64,000 nt of DNA. It comes from Dyadobacter sp. NIV53 (GTDB lineage Bacteria > Bacteroidota > Bacteroidia > Cytophagales > Spirosomataceae). The stretch is taken from positions 4,128,001 to 4,192,000 of the forward strand of contig NZ_CP081299.1 of NCBI RefSeq assembly GCF_019711195.1, written 5' to 3'. Positions 43,622 to 51,945 of the stretch are shown piece after piece (positions within the stretch are counted from its first letter, which is position 1; every line of letters starts with the position of its first letter). A model generated the notes under the pieces. It saw nothing but the letters and a program-made list of their open reading frames with translations, ran no database searches and was not told where the DNA came from. Made by a program: the position numbers and the translations under genes.

Positions 43622-44323
43622 TTGAACTACCTGATTAAACGTATCTTTAGTAAGTACTTGCTTAACTTAATTGTGGCAGGTATTTATATTTTTTTCCTTT
43701 CCGCACAAACAGCTTTTGCTCAAAAGATTGAAGTTGGGGCTGGTGTAGGTGGTTTTAATTACAAAGGCGACATTTCTCCAAATTTTAATTTCCGGTTTTT
43801 CAGACCAGGTGGAAGCTTGTTTTTCAGGTATAATCCAAGCAAGGCGTTGTCGCTGCGTGCCGAGGTTGCAGCTGGCGGGATAGGTGCTAACGATAAGTAT
43901 AGTAAAGACGCATTTCAGCTGGTCCGCAATATGTCCTTTAAAACCAGTATTTTGGAAGCCAGTGCGGTAGCCGAGTATAATTTTCTTAATTACGAAGACA
44001 GGAGGTTTGCCATTAACTGGACACCTTATGTTTTTGGAGGACTGGGAGTTAGTAAGTTTAATCCAAACATACAAACGGCTGATTATAAGACTAACACATT
44101 GGTGATCCCTTATGGTGTTGGTATAAAATATCAGATACGCCGTCCATGGAATATTGGGCTGGAATACGGTACAAGAAAAACTTTTACTGATTATCTGGAT
44201 AATCTGGGTGGGGAACCAACATCAAATAATAAATTGCAGCAAGGGGATCCATCTCTTAAGGACACTTATTATTATGTCCGCTTTTCCGTTAGCTATACCT
44301 TTTACAGAATATTTTGTCCCTGA
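43622..44323 (+). CDS. DUF6089-like outer-membrane protein (second of the pair, TTG start)
   Basis: A 233-residue barrel protein with a signal (IVAGIYIFFLSAQTAFA, then QK). It shares with the gene upstream the blocks GVGGFNYKGDISP/NFRFFRPGGSLFFRYN and YGTRKTFTDYLDNLGG, so the two are paralogues. No ATG is in frame near the start; TTG at 43622, 12 bp after the previous stop, opens the signal peptide. It is 7 bp upstream of the DUF2911 gene and forms one unit with it. Confidence 0.82.
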   Translation: MNYLIKRIFSKYLLNLIVAGIYIFFLSAQTAFAQKIEVGAGVGGFNYKGDISPNFNFRFFRPGGSLFFRYNPSKALSLRAEVAAGGIGANDKYSKDAFQLVRNMSFKTSILEASAVAEYNFLNYEDRRFAINWTPYVFGGLGVSKFNPNIQTADYKTNTLVIPYGVGIKYQIRRPWNIGLEYGTRKTFTDYLDNLGGEPTSNNKLQQGDPSLKDTYYYVRFSVSYTFYRIFCP

Positions 44324-44329
44324 AATTGA

Positions 44330-44871
44330 ATGAAAAAAGCTCTCCTGATTATTTTTGGTATTGTCTTTATCCTGGTACTGGCTTTCTTTGGCTTTAAACA
44401 GTATACCAAATCTTTTAGCCCGCAAACCTCTGCAGAATACAACAAAGACGGGATAGATATAAAGGTGGATTATAGCAAACCTGCTAAAAAGGGCCGTTAT
44501 ATTTTTGGCAGACAGCAAGATAAGGCGCTGCTGCCTTACGGGAAAGTGTGGAGGACAGGGGCCAACGAAGCGACGGTTATAGAAATAAAACAAGGAGTTT
44601 CTTTTGCAGGGAAACAAATTGCAGCGGGAAAATACTCACTGTGGACTATTCCCAATCAGGGAAAATGGCAGGTTATACTAAACTCGCAAACAGGACAATG
44701 GGGAACTGAATATAACGATGGTAAAAATGTCCTTAAAGCTGACATTCCTATCAGGATCCGTCCAGGTGTTCAGGAACTTTTTACAATATATTTTGAAAAA
44801 AAGAAAACGGAGTAGATATGGTATTGAGCTGGGATCAGACAGAGGCTATTGTTTCGATAAGGCCCAGATGA
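44330..44871 (+). pseudogene. DUF2911 protein, C-terminal end frameshifted at an A-run
   Basis: As read, the protein is 161 residues and ends FEKKKTE-stop at 44815. It has one N-terminal helix (ALLIIFGIVFILVLAFFGF) and the DUF2911 hallmark GRQQDKALLPYGKVWRTGANEAT...AGKQIAAGKYSLWTIP. Just after a run of seven A's (44796-44802) the next frame continues with VDMVLSWDQTEAIVSI and stops at 44871. This is the expected end of DUF2911 proteins, whose last strand has the form 'L-x-W-D-x-T'. One extra A would make a 180-residue protein. I therefore take the short form as broken or mis-sequenced. Confidence 0.75.
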
Positions 44872-44895
44872 TTTTCGCCACAATAAACCTGTTTT

Positions 44896-45798
44896 ATGTT
44901 CGTTGAAGCAATTGAAAAAGTAGATCAGTTTACCCGTCCAATCCATTTTATTTTACGCTACTACACAGGCAGCGATATTATTCCCGGAACTGCCACTTTG
45001 TTTTTTGTAAATGAAAATGGTTATGCAGTTACGTGCAGGCATGTGGCAAAACAAATTCTGTACGCCAATTCTATCTACGAAAATTATATAAAATTTAATG
45101 GGGAACTCAGGCGGTTTGAGCGTGATCCAGGCCTGAATACGCAGCGTAAGTTACTTGAGGCTAAATATAAAATTAATGCAGAAACGCCCATAAGGATTTT
45201 ATTTAATTTCGTTAAATGCGTTTCTAATCACAAAAGCCTTACTGTACACCTTCATCCAAGCCAGGATCTGGCTATCATCCGGTTTCATGACTTTGAGTCA
45301 GTGCAGTATCAGGGTTTCGCCCATTTTTTGAAAGATACACGGATGGTTAAACAGGGCAAGTATCTTTGCCGGCTTGGCTATCCCTTTCCTGAGTTTACCA
45401 ATTACCGCTACAATAAAGAAAATAATGACATTGAATGGATAAAAGAAGGGCGAATACATACACCCAAATTTCCTATTGATGGTATTGTGACCCGTCATAT
45501 TGGTGATAATAATGAAATTACCGGAATTGAAATGAGTACACCCGGCTTACGCGGACAAAGCGGCGGGCCACTTTTTGATACCAAAGGAATAATTTACGGA
45601 ATGCAAAGCTCAACCAGGCATCTGCATTTGGGTTTTGATCAGATCAACCGGGAAGTTACCACCGAGGGACACCGAAAAAGAGTGTCTAATTATCCGTTTT
45701 TAAATGTTGGCCAATGTGTACACGTGGATGTGATCAAGCAATTCCTGCGTGAAAAGAATGTATCTTTTTATGAAGCTGATCCTGCCGGATCATTTTAG
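44896..45798 (+). CDS. Trypsin-like serine protease domain protein
   Basis: A 300-residue protein with a trypsin-like (S1) triad in the right order: His49 in VTCRHVAK, Asp124 in HPSQDLAIIRF and Ser222 in GLRGQSGGPLFDTKG. There is no signal peptide, so it is predicted to be cytoplasmic. The spacing and an extended insert between His and Asp (about 60-120) differ from HtrA, and there is no PDZ domain. Such stand-alone proteins occur scattered in Bacteroidota genomes; some sit in defence or stress islands, which is not seen here. Its stop is two bases from that of the convergent yjjG. Confidence 0.85.
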   Translation: MFVEAIEKVDQFTRPIHFILRYYTGSDIIPGTATLFFVNENGYAVTCRHVAKQILYANSIYENYIKFNGELRRFERDPGLNTQRKLLEAKYKINAETPIRILFNFVKCVSNHKSLTVHLHPSQDLAIIRFHDFESVQYQGFAHFLKDTRMVKQGKYLCRLGYPFPEFTNYRYNKENNDIEWIKEGRIHTPKFPIDGIVTRHIGDNNEITGIEMSTPGLRGQSGGPLFDTKGIIYGMQSSTRHLHLGFDQINREVTTEGHRKRVSNYPFLNVGQCVHVDVIKQFLREKNVSFYEADPAGSF

Positions 45799-45800
45799 AA

Positions 45801-46496
45801 TTACAAAATCATCATCAGTTCTTCCAGCCGCCGGATGTCATAGGTAGGCTGATCATCAAATTTCAGGCCAGCTGGATTATAATAGATTGTATCAAGCCCG
45901 AATTGTTTGGCACCCATAATATCAGCAACCCAGTTATCACCAATCATAATACACTCTCCTGTCGAGGCATTTGCCGTTTGTAAAGCATATGCAAAAATTC
46001 CCGGATCCGGTTTTTTTGCATTGGCACTTTCAAATGTTATTACATTTTCGAAAAAATGGCTGATCCCCGAGCTTGAGATTTTTTTTGCCTGAATGTCATT
46101 AAACCCGTTCGTAACAATGTGCATCCTGTATCCTGCTGATCTTGCATATTCCAAAGCATTCAGTGCACCCTCGAGCAAATGTTTTTTAGTAGGCAATGTG
46201 TTCAGATAAGATTCTCCTATTTCTACATGATTGGGTGGGCATGCAATCCCTAATTCAGCAAAGACCATTTTGAACCGGTTTTCGCGTATGTAACTATGGT
46301 GAAGTTTTCCTTTGTCAAAATCATCCCAAAGCCTGGTGTTAATATCAAGAAAGGACTGAATAAATAATTCCATTGAGCTCACTCCATGATCTGTAAGTGA
46401 CGAATTGTGATATATTTCCGTCAGAGATTCGGATGAGTTACGTTCAAAGTCCCAAAGTGTGTGATCAAGGTCAAAAAAAAGGTGCTTGTATTTCAT
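45801..46496 (-). CDS. yjjG: HAD-family noncanonical pyrimidine nucleotidase (YjjG/YfnB)
   Basis: A 231-residue HAD phosphatase. Motif I is FFDLDHTLWDF (nucleophile and acid Asp), motif II in MHIVTNGFND, motif III Lys in AKKPDPGIFAYAL and motif IV GDNWVADIMGAKQFG. The early segment DFERNSSESLTEIYHN and the cap helices match the YjjG group, which dephosphorylates modified pyrimidine nucleotides. It is divergent from the ECF sigma gene. Confidence 0.93.
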   Translation of the reverse strand: MKYKHLFFDLDHTLWDFERNSSESLTEIYHNSSLTDHGVSSMELFIQSFLDINTRLWDDFDKGKLHHSYIRENRFKMVFAELGIACPPNHVEIGESYLNTLPTKKHLLEGALNALEYARSAGYRMHIVTNGFNDIQAKKISSSGISHFFENVITFESANAKKPDPGIFAYALQTANASTGECIMIGDNWVADIMGAKQFGLDTIYYNPAGLKFDDQPTYDIRRLEELMMIL

Positions 46497-46874
46497 TTCT
46501 TGAATTAATTCAAAATTAAAAAATTAATATTTTTAGAAAATTAGTGATTTGTCAATTTCAAAGCTCAACTTTGATCTAAATGACAGATACTGATCGTATA
46601 TTATATGATAAGTTCTATTATTTTTAATAATATGAATATATTGAGAATTGCTAAAAAAAATAGTTATATATTGACCAATAAGTTGTTAACATGTGTTAAT
46701 TGAAAATAATTTATATAAAAAAGAAACACAAACATTTGCAAATTATTTGGCAAATCTATTTCTTTGATTTGCAATAATTCGCAAAGTAGTAAGAAACACT
46801 TCATTTTATCATTAAAAAAGAAAGGAGAAACAATATCGACGAACCGCTCTACGTTAACTAAATCGAATAGTAAA
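46497..46874. other. Gene-free AT-rich interval before the ECF sigma factor gene
   Basis: This 378 bp divergent region holds the yjjG promoter region and the sigma-factor promoter. TTTG (46735-46738) and TTTCTTTG (46759-46766, one mismatch to TAnnTTTG) are 20 nt apart and would start transcription near 46773, leaving a leader of about 100 nt. Two small inverted repeats are seen: TTAAC/GTTAA at 46686-46699 and ATTTGC/GCAAAT near 46734-46755. Nothing else is recognised. Confidence 0.5.
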
Positions 46875-47474
46875 ATGGAGAAAGTCCAAGTTAGTGACAG
46901 TGAGTTGGTAACATTGTATATCCATGGTAATGAGAAAGCTTTTGAAAAGCTTGTTCAACGCCACAAATCAAGAATATACACCACTATTTATCTGATTGTC
47001 AAGGACCAGTATGTAGCCGAAGATTTATTACAGGACACATTTATTAAGGCCGTTGATACAATAAAGGGTGGTAGATATAATGATGAGGGAAAATTTCTGC
47101 CCTGGATTATACGGATCGCACACAACCTAGCCATTGATTATTTCAGACGCGATAAACGCTACCCCAATGTAGTGTTCGAAGATGGAAGCAGTGTATTTAA
47201 TACATTGGATTTTGCGGAGGATTCCGTTGAATCAGTTCAGATTCGTCAGGAAACACATGAGCAGCTTAGGGAGATGATCCAAAGGTTGCCGGATGTACAG
47301 AAGCAAGTACTGATCATGCGCCATTACGAGGACATGAGTTTTCAGGAAATTGCTGATGCAACGGGTGTAAGTATTAATACGGCATTGGGAAGAATGCGTT
47401 ACGCGTTGATAAACCTGCGTAAGCAATTTAACCAACGTGCCCCACAATATGACAAAAACTTTTACCTACGATGA
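46875..47474 (+). CDS. ECF-type RNA polymerase sigma factor
   Basis: A 199-residue sigma-70 factor with region 2 (about 20-90; VAEDLLQDTFIKAVDTI, and FLPWIIRIAHNLAIDYFRRDKR, the -10 binding part) and region 4 (about 130-185; LPDVQKQVLIMRHYEDMSFQEIADATGVSINTALGRMRYALINLRK, the helix-turn-helix). The ATG at 46875 is chosen because the promoter lies around 46735-46766 and earlier in-frame codons give low-complexity sequence. The next gene overlaps it by 26 nt, implying translational coupling. The regulon is unknown. Confidence 0.93.
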   Translation: MEKVQVSDSELVTLYIHGNEKAFEKLVQRHKSRIYTTIYLIVKDQYVAEDLLQDTFIKAVDTIKGGRYNDEGKFLPWIIRIAHNLAIDYFRRDKRYPNVVFEDGSSVFNTLDFAEDSVESVQIRQETHEQLREMIQRLPDVQKQVLIMRHYEDMSFQEIADATGVSINTALGRMRYALINLRKQFNQRAPQYDKNFYLR

Positions 47475-47697
47475 TGTTATCCGGTATTTGTATTCCGAAA
47501 CAACAGAAAAAGAAAATTACCTGATTGTTGAAGCCCTTGCGCTGGACGACGATCTGATGAATTTTTATCTTGATTCACTGGAAATTAAAAACCAGATGAA
47601 TAAAGTGGTTTGCAACCCTGCGGAGCAAACAGTATTAAAAGTGCTCAGGTATTCGCAACAATTTGCTACAAGTATTCCGGCTGCACTTTCTTTCTAG
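47449..47697 (+). CDS. Small protein overlapping the ECF sigma gene, possible sigma-linked partner
   Basis: An 82-residue protein beginning MTKTFTYDDVIRYLYSETTEKENYLI, followed by an acidic helix (ALALDDDLMNFYLDSLEIKNQ) and a C-terminal PAEQTVLKVLRYSQQ. Its start overlaps the sigma gene by 26 nt. I recall similar small proteins after ECF sigma genes in Bacteroidota; the N-terminal 'D-x-x-x-Y-L' part looks like the cytoplasmic region of anti-sigma proteins, but there is no zinc motif and no membrane helix. An anti-sigma or regulatory role is only an inference. A strong terminator follows. Confidence 0.75.
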   Translation: MTKTFTYDDVIRYLYSETTEKENYLIVEALALDDDLMNFYLDSLEIKNQMNKVVCNPAEQTVLKVLRYSQQFATSIPAALSF

Positions 47698-47718
47698 AAG
47701 AGCAGTCGGTTTGTTTTT

Positions 47719-47749
47719 ACCAGCTATTTATTAATAGCTGGTCTTTTTT
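47719..47749 (+). terminator. Terminator after the sigma factor operon
   Basis: ACCAGCTATT pairs exactly with AATAGCTGGT around four bases, followed by six T's. Confidence 0.92.
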
Positions 47750-47797
47750 ATGTAGGACAACCTTAATCATTGTTGTCTTTTAGCAAGCTTCATTTTT

Positions 47798-48445
47798 ATG
47801 CAGAGAAAAGAGCGTTACCGTTTGCTACTCGATTATTTTACTAACAATTTTCCGGAACCCGAAACAGAACTTCATTACCGGGATCCATTTGAGCTACTGG
47901 TTGCGGTAATTTTATCGGCTCAATGTACCGATAAGCGTGTAAATATTGTAACACCTCCTCTTTTCGAACGTTTTCCTGATGCAAAAGCTCTTGCATTGTC
48001 GAACGCGGAGGAAGTATTTACGTACATTCGCTCTGTATCATATCCCAATAACAAAAGCAAACATCTGATTGGAATGGCCCGGATGTTGGTAGAAGATTTT
48101 GATTCGGAAATTCCTGCCTCTGTGGATGAATTGCAGAAGTTGCCGGGAGTAGGGCGAAAAACGGCTAATGTGATTGCCTCGGTTATTTTCAACCAGCCTG
48201 CTATGGCTGTCGACACACATGTGTTTCGGGTATCGCACCGGATTGGGCTTGTACCTTCCACAGCTACGACACCATTAGCAGTGGAAAAAATGCTGATGAA
48301 ACATATACCAACCGCGTTGGTGCCCAGGGCGCATCACTGGCTCATATTACATGGCCGGTATGTATGTGTTGCACGTACTCCAAAGTGTCCCGAGTGCAAT
48401 CTGAAGTCGTTTTGTGCGTATTATGAAAAAAGAATAGCAATTTAA
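47798..48445 (+). CDS. nth: Endonuclease III
   Basis: A 215-residue DNA glycosylase/AP lyase of base-excision repair for oxidised pyrimidines. It has the helix-hairpin-helix LPGVGRKTANVIASV with catalytic Lys121, the catalytic Asp139 in AVDTHVFRVSHRIG, and the four cluster cysteines at 190, 197, 200 and 206 (C-x6-C-x2-C-x5-C) that bind a [4Fe-4S] cluster. All key residues are in place. Single gene with terminator upstream. Confidence 0.96.
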   Translation: MQRKERYRLLLDYFTNNFPEPETELHYRDPFELLVAVILSAQCTDKRVNIVTPPLFERFPDAKALALSNAEEVFTYIRSVSYPNNKSKHLIGMARMLVEDFDSEIPASVDELQKLPGVGRKTANVIASVIFNQPAMAVDTHVFRVSHRIGLVPSTATTPLAVEKMLMKHIPTALVPRAHHWLILHGRYVCVARTPKCPECNLKSFCAYYEKRIAI

Positions 48446-48541
48446 GTTTTCAGGTCATTACAACCTTTTTTAAGCGAGTAGAGTCTATTGTTTTGAAAAG
48501 GTTATAGAGTATTATATAAATCACAAAATTTAAAGTAAGCA

Positions 48542-49453
48542 ATGATTCGTAATTATTTGAAATTAAGCATGCTGGTCGCATTCGTGGTTGGAATGGTATC
48601 CTGTAATAAAGGATTTGACAATGTGGATGAACAGAAGATTATTGAAAATGAAAATGCTATTGAAAAATATATTGCCGATAGTAACATAACAGTTGTAAGA
48701 GATACATCAGGTTTATATTATAAACTTACTGCTAATCCTACGGGCTCAAGAATTGCCATCGGAGAAGAAGCTACTATCAGGTACAATGCGTATTTGTTAA
48801 ATGGAACCAAAGTTTGGACTTCTGTGAAAGACACCGTTAAAAACTTTAAGTATCCATATTATTCAGGATATCTTTTTGTTTTACCGGGTATGGAGCGTAT
48901 GCTAACATTGATGCGCACAGGTGACAGGGCTACGATTTTTCTGCCATATTATTTAGGTTTTGGACGTGCCGCTGGTATTCCCTGGGGATACTCTACCAAT
49001 GCAAATATTCCTGATTATTCAGCGATACGGGTTGATATGGAGTTTGTTGGCAAGCGCAGCGAGGTACAGCAAATAGATGATTTTATTAAAGCAAAAGAAT
49101 TGACCGTAACACTAAGAACTACTGATAACCTGGTTATCGTAAAGACTACCGCAGTAGCAACCGGAGATACGCTTGGTACTGGTAAAACAGTTAACGTAAA
49201 GTACGCAGGTAAATTACTGGATGGAACTGTCTTTGATCCTGGGGCAAAACCTTTATCATTTGTTACCGGCCCTAACAGTGGCCTTATTACTGGTTTCGAC
49301 CGCGCAATACGCAAATTGAAAGTTGGCGAAAAAGCAACAATTATTTTACCATCTGCCTTAGGATATACTAACCGAGGAAAAATTAACTCCGGAGGAACTG
49401 ATTTTGTCATCAGGCCTTATCAGCCGATAACATTTGATGTAGAGGTTTTGTAA
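48542..49453 (+). CDS. Lipoprotein with two FKBP-type peptidyl-prolyl isomerase domains
   Basis: A 303-residue lipoprotein (signal LVAFVVGMVSC). Domain 1 (about 45-175) is a divergent FKBP: GEEATIRYNAYLLNGTKVWTSVK...YYSGYLFVLPGMERMLTLMRTGDRATIFLPYYLGFG. Domain 2 (about 195-303) is closer to canonical: GDTLGTGKTVNVKYAGKLLDGTVFDPG...SGLITGFDRAIRKLKVGEKATIILPSALGYTNRG, ending in the usual ITFDVEVL strand. It should act as a periplasmic or surface folding catalyst. The tandem arrangement resembles GldI-like or SlyD-type proteins in this phylum, but exact orthology is not shown. Confidence 0.9.
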   Translation: MIRNYLKLSMLVAFVVGMVSCNKGFDNVDEQKIIENENAIEKYIADSNITVVRDTSGLYYKLTANPTGSRIAIGEEATIRYNAYLLNGTKVWTSVKDTVKNFKYPYYSGYLFVLPGMERMLTLMRTGDRATIFLPYYLGFGRAAGIPWGYSTNANIPDYSAIRVDMEFVGKRSEVQQIDDFIKAKELTVTLRTTDNLVIVKTTAVATGDTLGTGKTVNVKYAGKLLDGTVFDPGAKPLSFVTGPNSGLITGFDRAIRKLKVGEKATIILPSALGYTNRGKINSGGTDFVIRPYQPITFDVEVL

Positions 49454-49466
49454 AATTTATATTTTT

Positions 49467-49508
49467 AAAAAGCCTTCGGAGCGCTTTATGCATTTCAGAA
49501 GGCTTTTT
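49467..49508. terminator. Bidirectional terminator after the FKBP gene
   Basis: AAAAAGCCTTC (49467-49477) pairs with GAAGGCTTTTT (49498-49508) around a 20-base loop. It serves the converging ends at 49453 and 49513. Confidence 0.88.
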
Positions 49509-49512
49509 GCAT

Positions 49513-51255
49513 TTAGGATTTATTAAATCCTGCTTCTATACTATCACATATTCTTGATAAATCCTGTGTTGATAAATTTGATCCTGATGGCAGACAAAGC
49601 CCATTTTCAAAAATATTTTCGGCCATTCTACCACCAAAATAAGGTGTATTTTTAAAAACAGGCTGCATGTGCATTGGTTTCCAAACCGGCCTGGATTCAA
49701 TATTTTGCTGCTGTAAATGAATCCGGATTTGTTCTCTGTTGACCCCATCGGATAAAGAAGGATCAATACTCATTGCTGTTAACCAACGGTTAGAGAATGA
49801 TTCCGGAAGTTCATTCTGGAAAGACAGGCCGGGTAAGTTTTGTAATCTTTCCTTATAAAATTCAAAATTGGCCCTGCGTTGCTTTACCCTTTTTTCAATT
49901 ACTTCCAGTTGTCCTCTTCCAATTCCTGCACAAACATTGCTTAACCGGTAATTATAACCGATTTGTGAGTGTTCGTAATGAGCAGCATTGTCACGGGCCT
50001 GAGTTGCTAAGAATCTGGCTTTTGTTATAAACGATTCATTATTTGAAAGCAAAGCTCCGCCTCCCGAAGTAGTAATAACTTTATTTCCGTTAAAAGACAA
50101 AACACCCATATCTCCCCAGCTGCCCAGTTTTTTGCCTTTATAAGTTGAGCCTAATGCTTCAGCAGCATCTTCAACAAACGGAATCTCATATTTTTGGCAT
50201 AAATATAAAATTTCTTCTAATTGGCAAGGTATTCCATACAAGTGAACACCAATTACTGCTTTTGGTTTTTTGCCTTTTCGGGTATAATATTTTAAAGCTT
50301 CTTCCAATGCATCAGGACAGATATTCCAGGTGTTTATTTCACTATCAATAAATACCGGCTTTGCACCCAGATAAGTAATAGGATTGGCACTTGCAGCAAA
50401 TGTTAATGATTGGCAAAGTACAATATCATCTCTTTTTACATCAAGCATAATTAATGCCAGATGCAGAGCTGCTGTACCGGAAGACAAAGCAGCTACATGA
50501 TCACAATTCGTGTATGTACCGAGTTCCTTTTCAAATAGGTCAATATTAGGTCCGATGGGAGCCAGCCAGTTTGTATCAAAAGCTTCCAGGATATATTTCA
50601 TTTCGCTGCCACTCTGATGAGGGGAAGAAAGCCAGATTTTGTTTTCAATTATGGAATTTTCTTTGACTTTGATAATTCGCCCCGGATTACCCCTGACAAT
50701 GGCTCCATCGGGAATATTATGCGTAATCACACTGCCGGCTGCAATTAAACAATTACTTCCTATGCTGATATTGGGAACCACAATAGAACCGGCACCAATT
50801 AAAGTATTTTCGCCAATGTTTACGTTTCCGCACAAAGTAACTCCCGGTGCAAGATGTACGAAATCAGCGATTTTACACTCGTGTTCAACAATTACACGCG
50901 TATTGATAATTACATGTCTGCCGATGACAGTATCCGCCTGCAGAATGCTTCCTTGTAGAACTACTGTACCTTCTCCGATAACGGCACTTTTATCAGCAAT
51001 AGCAGTTGGATGTACTGCAATTCCAAATTGATGCCATATTTTTTGAGCAATTGTGCGCCGTATTTTATTGTTCCCGATTGCAATAATGAGTGGCTCATCA
51101 TGAAATAATTCCGGATCGTAGTTTCCTGCAACAGCTATTTCCGATAGTTCAGTTTTGGACAAATCATCATCAAAAATTGCTTTTACAAATTCACCATTAG
51201 CATTAAAACAGCTGATAATCACTTTGGCATGTCCGCCGGCACCGTAAATAAGCAT
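49513..51255 (-). CDS. Fused PglD-like acetyltransferase and PglE-like aminotransferase
   Basis: A 580-residue two-domain protein. Residues 1-205 form a PglD/NeuD-type sugar O/N-acyltransferase: LIYGAGGHAKVI start, then left-handed beta-helix hexapeptides (GSILQADTVIGRHV...GVTLCGNVNIGENTLIGAGSIVVPN) with His125-Glu126 at the usual catalytic position (VEHECKIAD). Residues 205-580 are a DegT/DnrJ/EryC1 PLP aminotransferase (start ENKIWLSSPHQSGSEMKYILEAFDTNWLAPIGPN, Schiff-base Lys392 in SFNGNKVITTSGGG). In Campylobacter PglE and PglD act in sequence on UDP-sugars for bacillosamine; fusing them would couple amination and acetylation. No PglF dehydratase is in the window. It lies 83 bp downstream of the PglC-like gene. 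Confidence 0.9.
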   Translation of the reverse strand: MLIYGAGGHAKVIISCFNANGEFVKAIFDDDLSKTELSEIAVAGNYDPELFHDEPLIIAIGNNKIRRTIAQKIWHQFGIAVHPTAIADKSAVIGEGTVVLQGSILQADTVIGRHVIINTRVIVEHECKIADFVHLAPGVTLCGNVNIGENTLIGAGSIVVPNISIGSNCLIAAGSVITHNIPDGAIVRGNPGRIIKVKENSIIENKIWLSSPHQSGSEMKYILEAFDTNWLAPIGPNIDLFEKELGTYTNCDHVAALSSGTAALHLALIMLDVKRDDIVLCQSLTFAASANPITYLGAKPVFIDSEINTWNICPDALEEALKYYTRKGKKPKAVIGVHLYGIPCQLEEILYLCQKYEIPFVEDAAEALGSTYKGKKLGSWGDMGVLSFNGNKVITTSGGGALLSNNESFITKARFLATQARDNAAHYEHSQIGYNYRLSNVCAGIGRGQLEVIEKRVKQRRANFEFYKERLQNLPGLSFQNELPESFSNRWLTAMSIDPSLSDGVNREQIRIHLQQQNIESRPVWKPMHMQPVFKNTPYFGGRMAENIFENGLCLPSGSNLSTQDLSRICDSIEAGFNKS

Positions 51256-51338
51256 GACTTAGCAGGAAAGTTAGATACGTCATCAATACGTGAAACATGC
51301 TTTTAAGTAATGGATTGTAGTAATTAAATGTTGCATGA

Positions 51339-51932
51339 TTAGCCAGCAAATTTTTTTGCAGGAATAGTTTCATCTGTGCTGGTTTTGCCAAATAATTTCA
51401 ACGCTGTCAGGAAAAGAATTTTCACATCCAGCCAGAAGGAAAGATTCTGCACGTACCAAACATCATATTCAAATTTTCTTGTCCAGGAAATGGCATTTCT
51501 GCCGTTAATCTGAGCCCAGCCGGTTATCCCTGGTTTTACTTTATGCCGCTGTTGCTGGGTGAAATTATAAAGTGGTAAATATTCAATTAATAATGGCCTT
51601 GGGCCAATTATACTCATATCTCCTTTAAGTACATTCCAGAGCTGAGGTATTTCATCCATTGAAGTGCGCCGTAACCAGTTTCCAAATCTTGTAATCCTTT
51701 GTTCGTCAGGAAGCAAATTGCCATTCGAATCTTTCAGACTCTTCATGGTCCTGAATTTGTTCAACGTAAAAGTAACTCCATTGAGGCCGGGACGAGGCTG
51801 TGAAAAAAAAGGTTTTCTATTGTTCAGAAACCATAACAGAATTGTAACAAAAAGAAAAAGCGGAGACAGGATAATTAATCCGGTTCCCGCTATTATAAGA
51901 TCTAAAATTCTTTTTCCTGAATGCTTATACAT
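51339..51932 (-). CDS. Undecaprenyl-phosphate sugar phosphotransferase (PglC-like)
   Basis: A 197-residue monotopic phosphoglycosyl transferase. It has one long re-entrant helix near the N terminus (ILDLIIAGTGLIILSPLFLFVTILLW), then the catalytic block GNWLRRTSMDEIPQLWNVLKGDMSIIGPRPLL, in which the Asp-Glu pair forms the covalent sugar-phosphate intermediate, and GITGWAQINGRN. It starts a glycan by moving a sugar 1-phosphate from UDP onto undecaprenyl phosphate. The ATG at 51932 is chosen as it gives the usual start; a longer frame begins at 51983. With the fused PglD-PglE gene it makes a bacillosamine-type module. It starts 13 bp after the E1 dehydrogenase stop. Confidence 0.92.
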   Translation of the reverse strand: MYKHSGKRILDLIIAGTGLIILSPLFLFVTILLWFLNNRKPFFSQPRPGLNGVTFTLNKFRTMKSLKDSNGNLLPDEQRITRFGNWLRRTSMDEIPQLWNVLKGDMSIIGPRPLLIEYLPLYNFTQQQRHKVKPGITGWAQINGRNAISWTRKFEYDVWYVQNLSFWLDVKILFLTALKLFGKTSTDETIPAKKFAG

Positions 51933-51945
51933 TTTCTTCCATGAA

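Noticed and set aside
44718..44906. Open frame overlapping the end of the DUF2911 gene
   Set aside because: It is in the third frame; the informative continuation is the other shifted frame (VDMVLSWDQT), so this one is a shadow.
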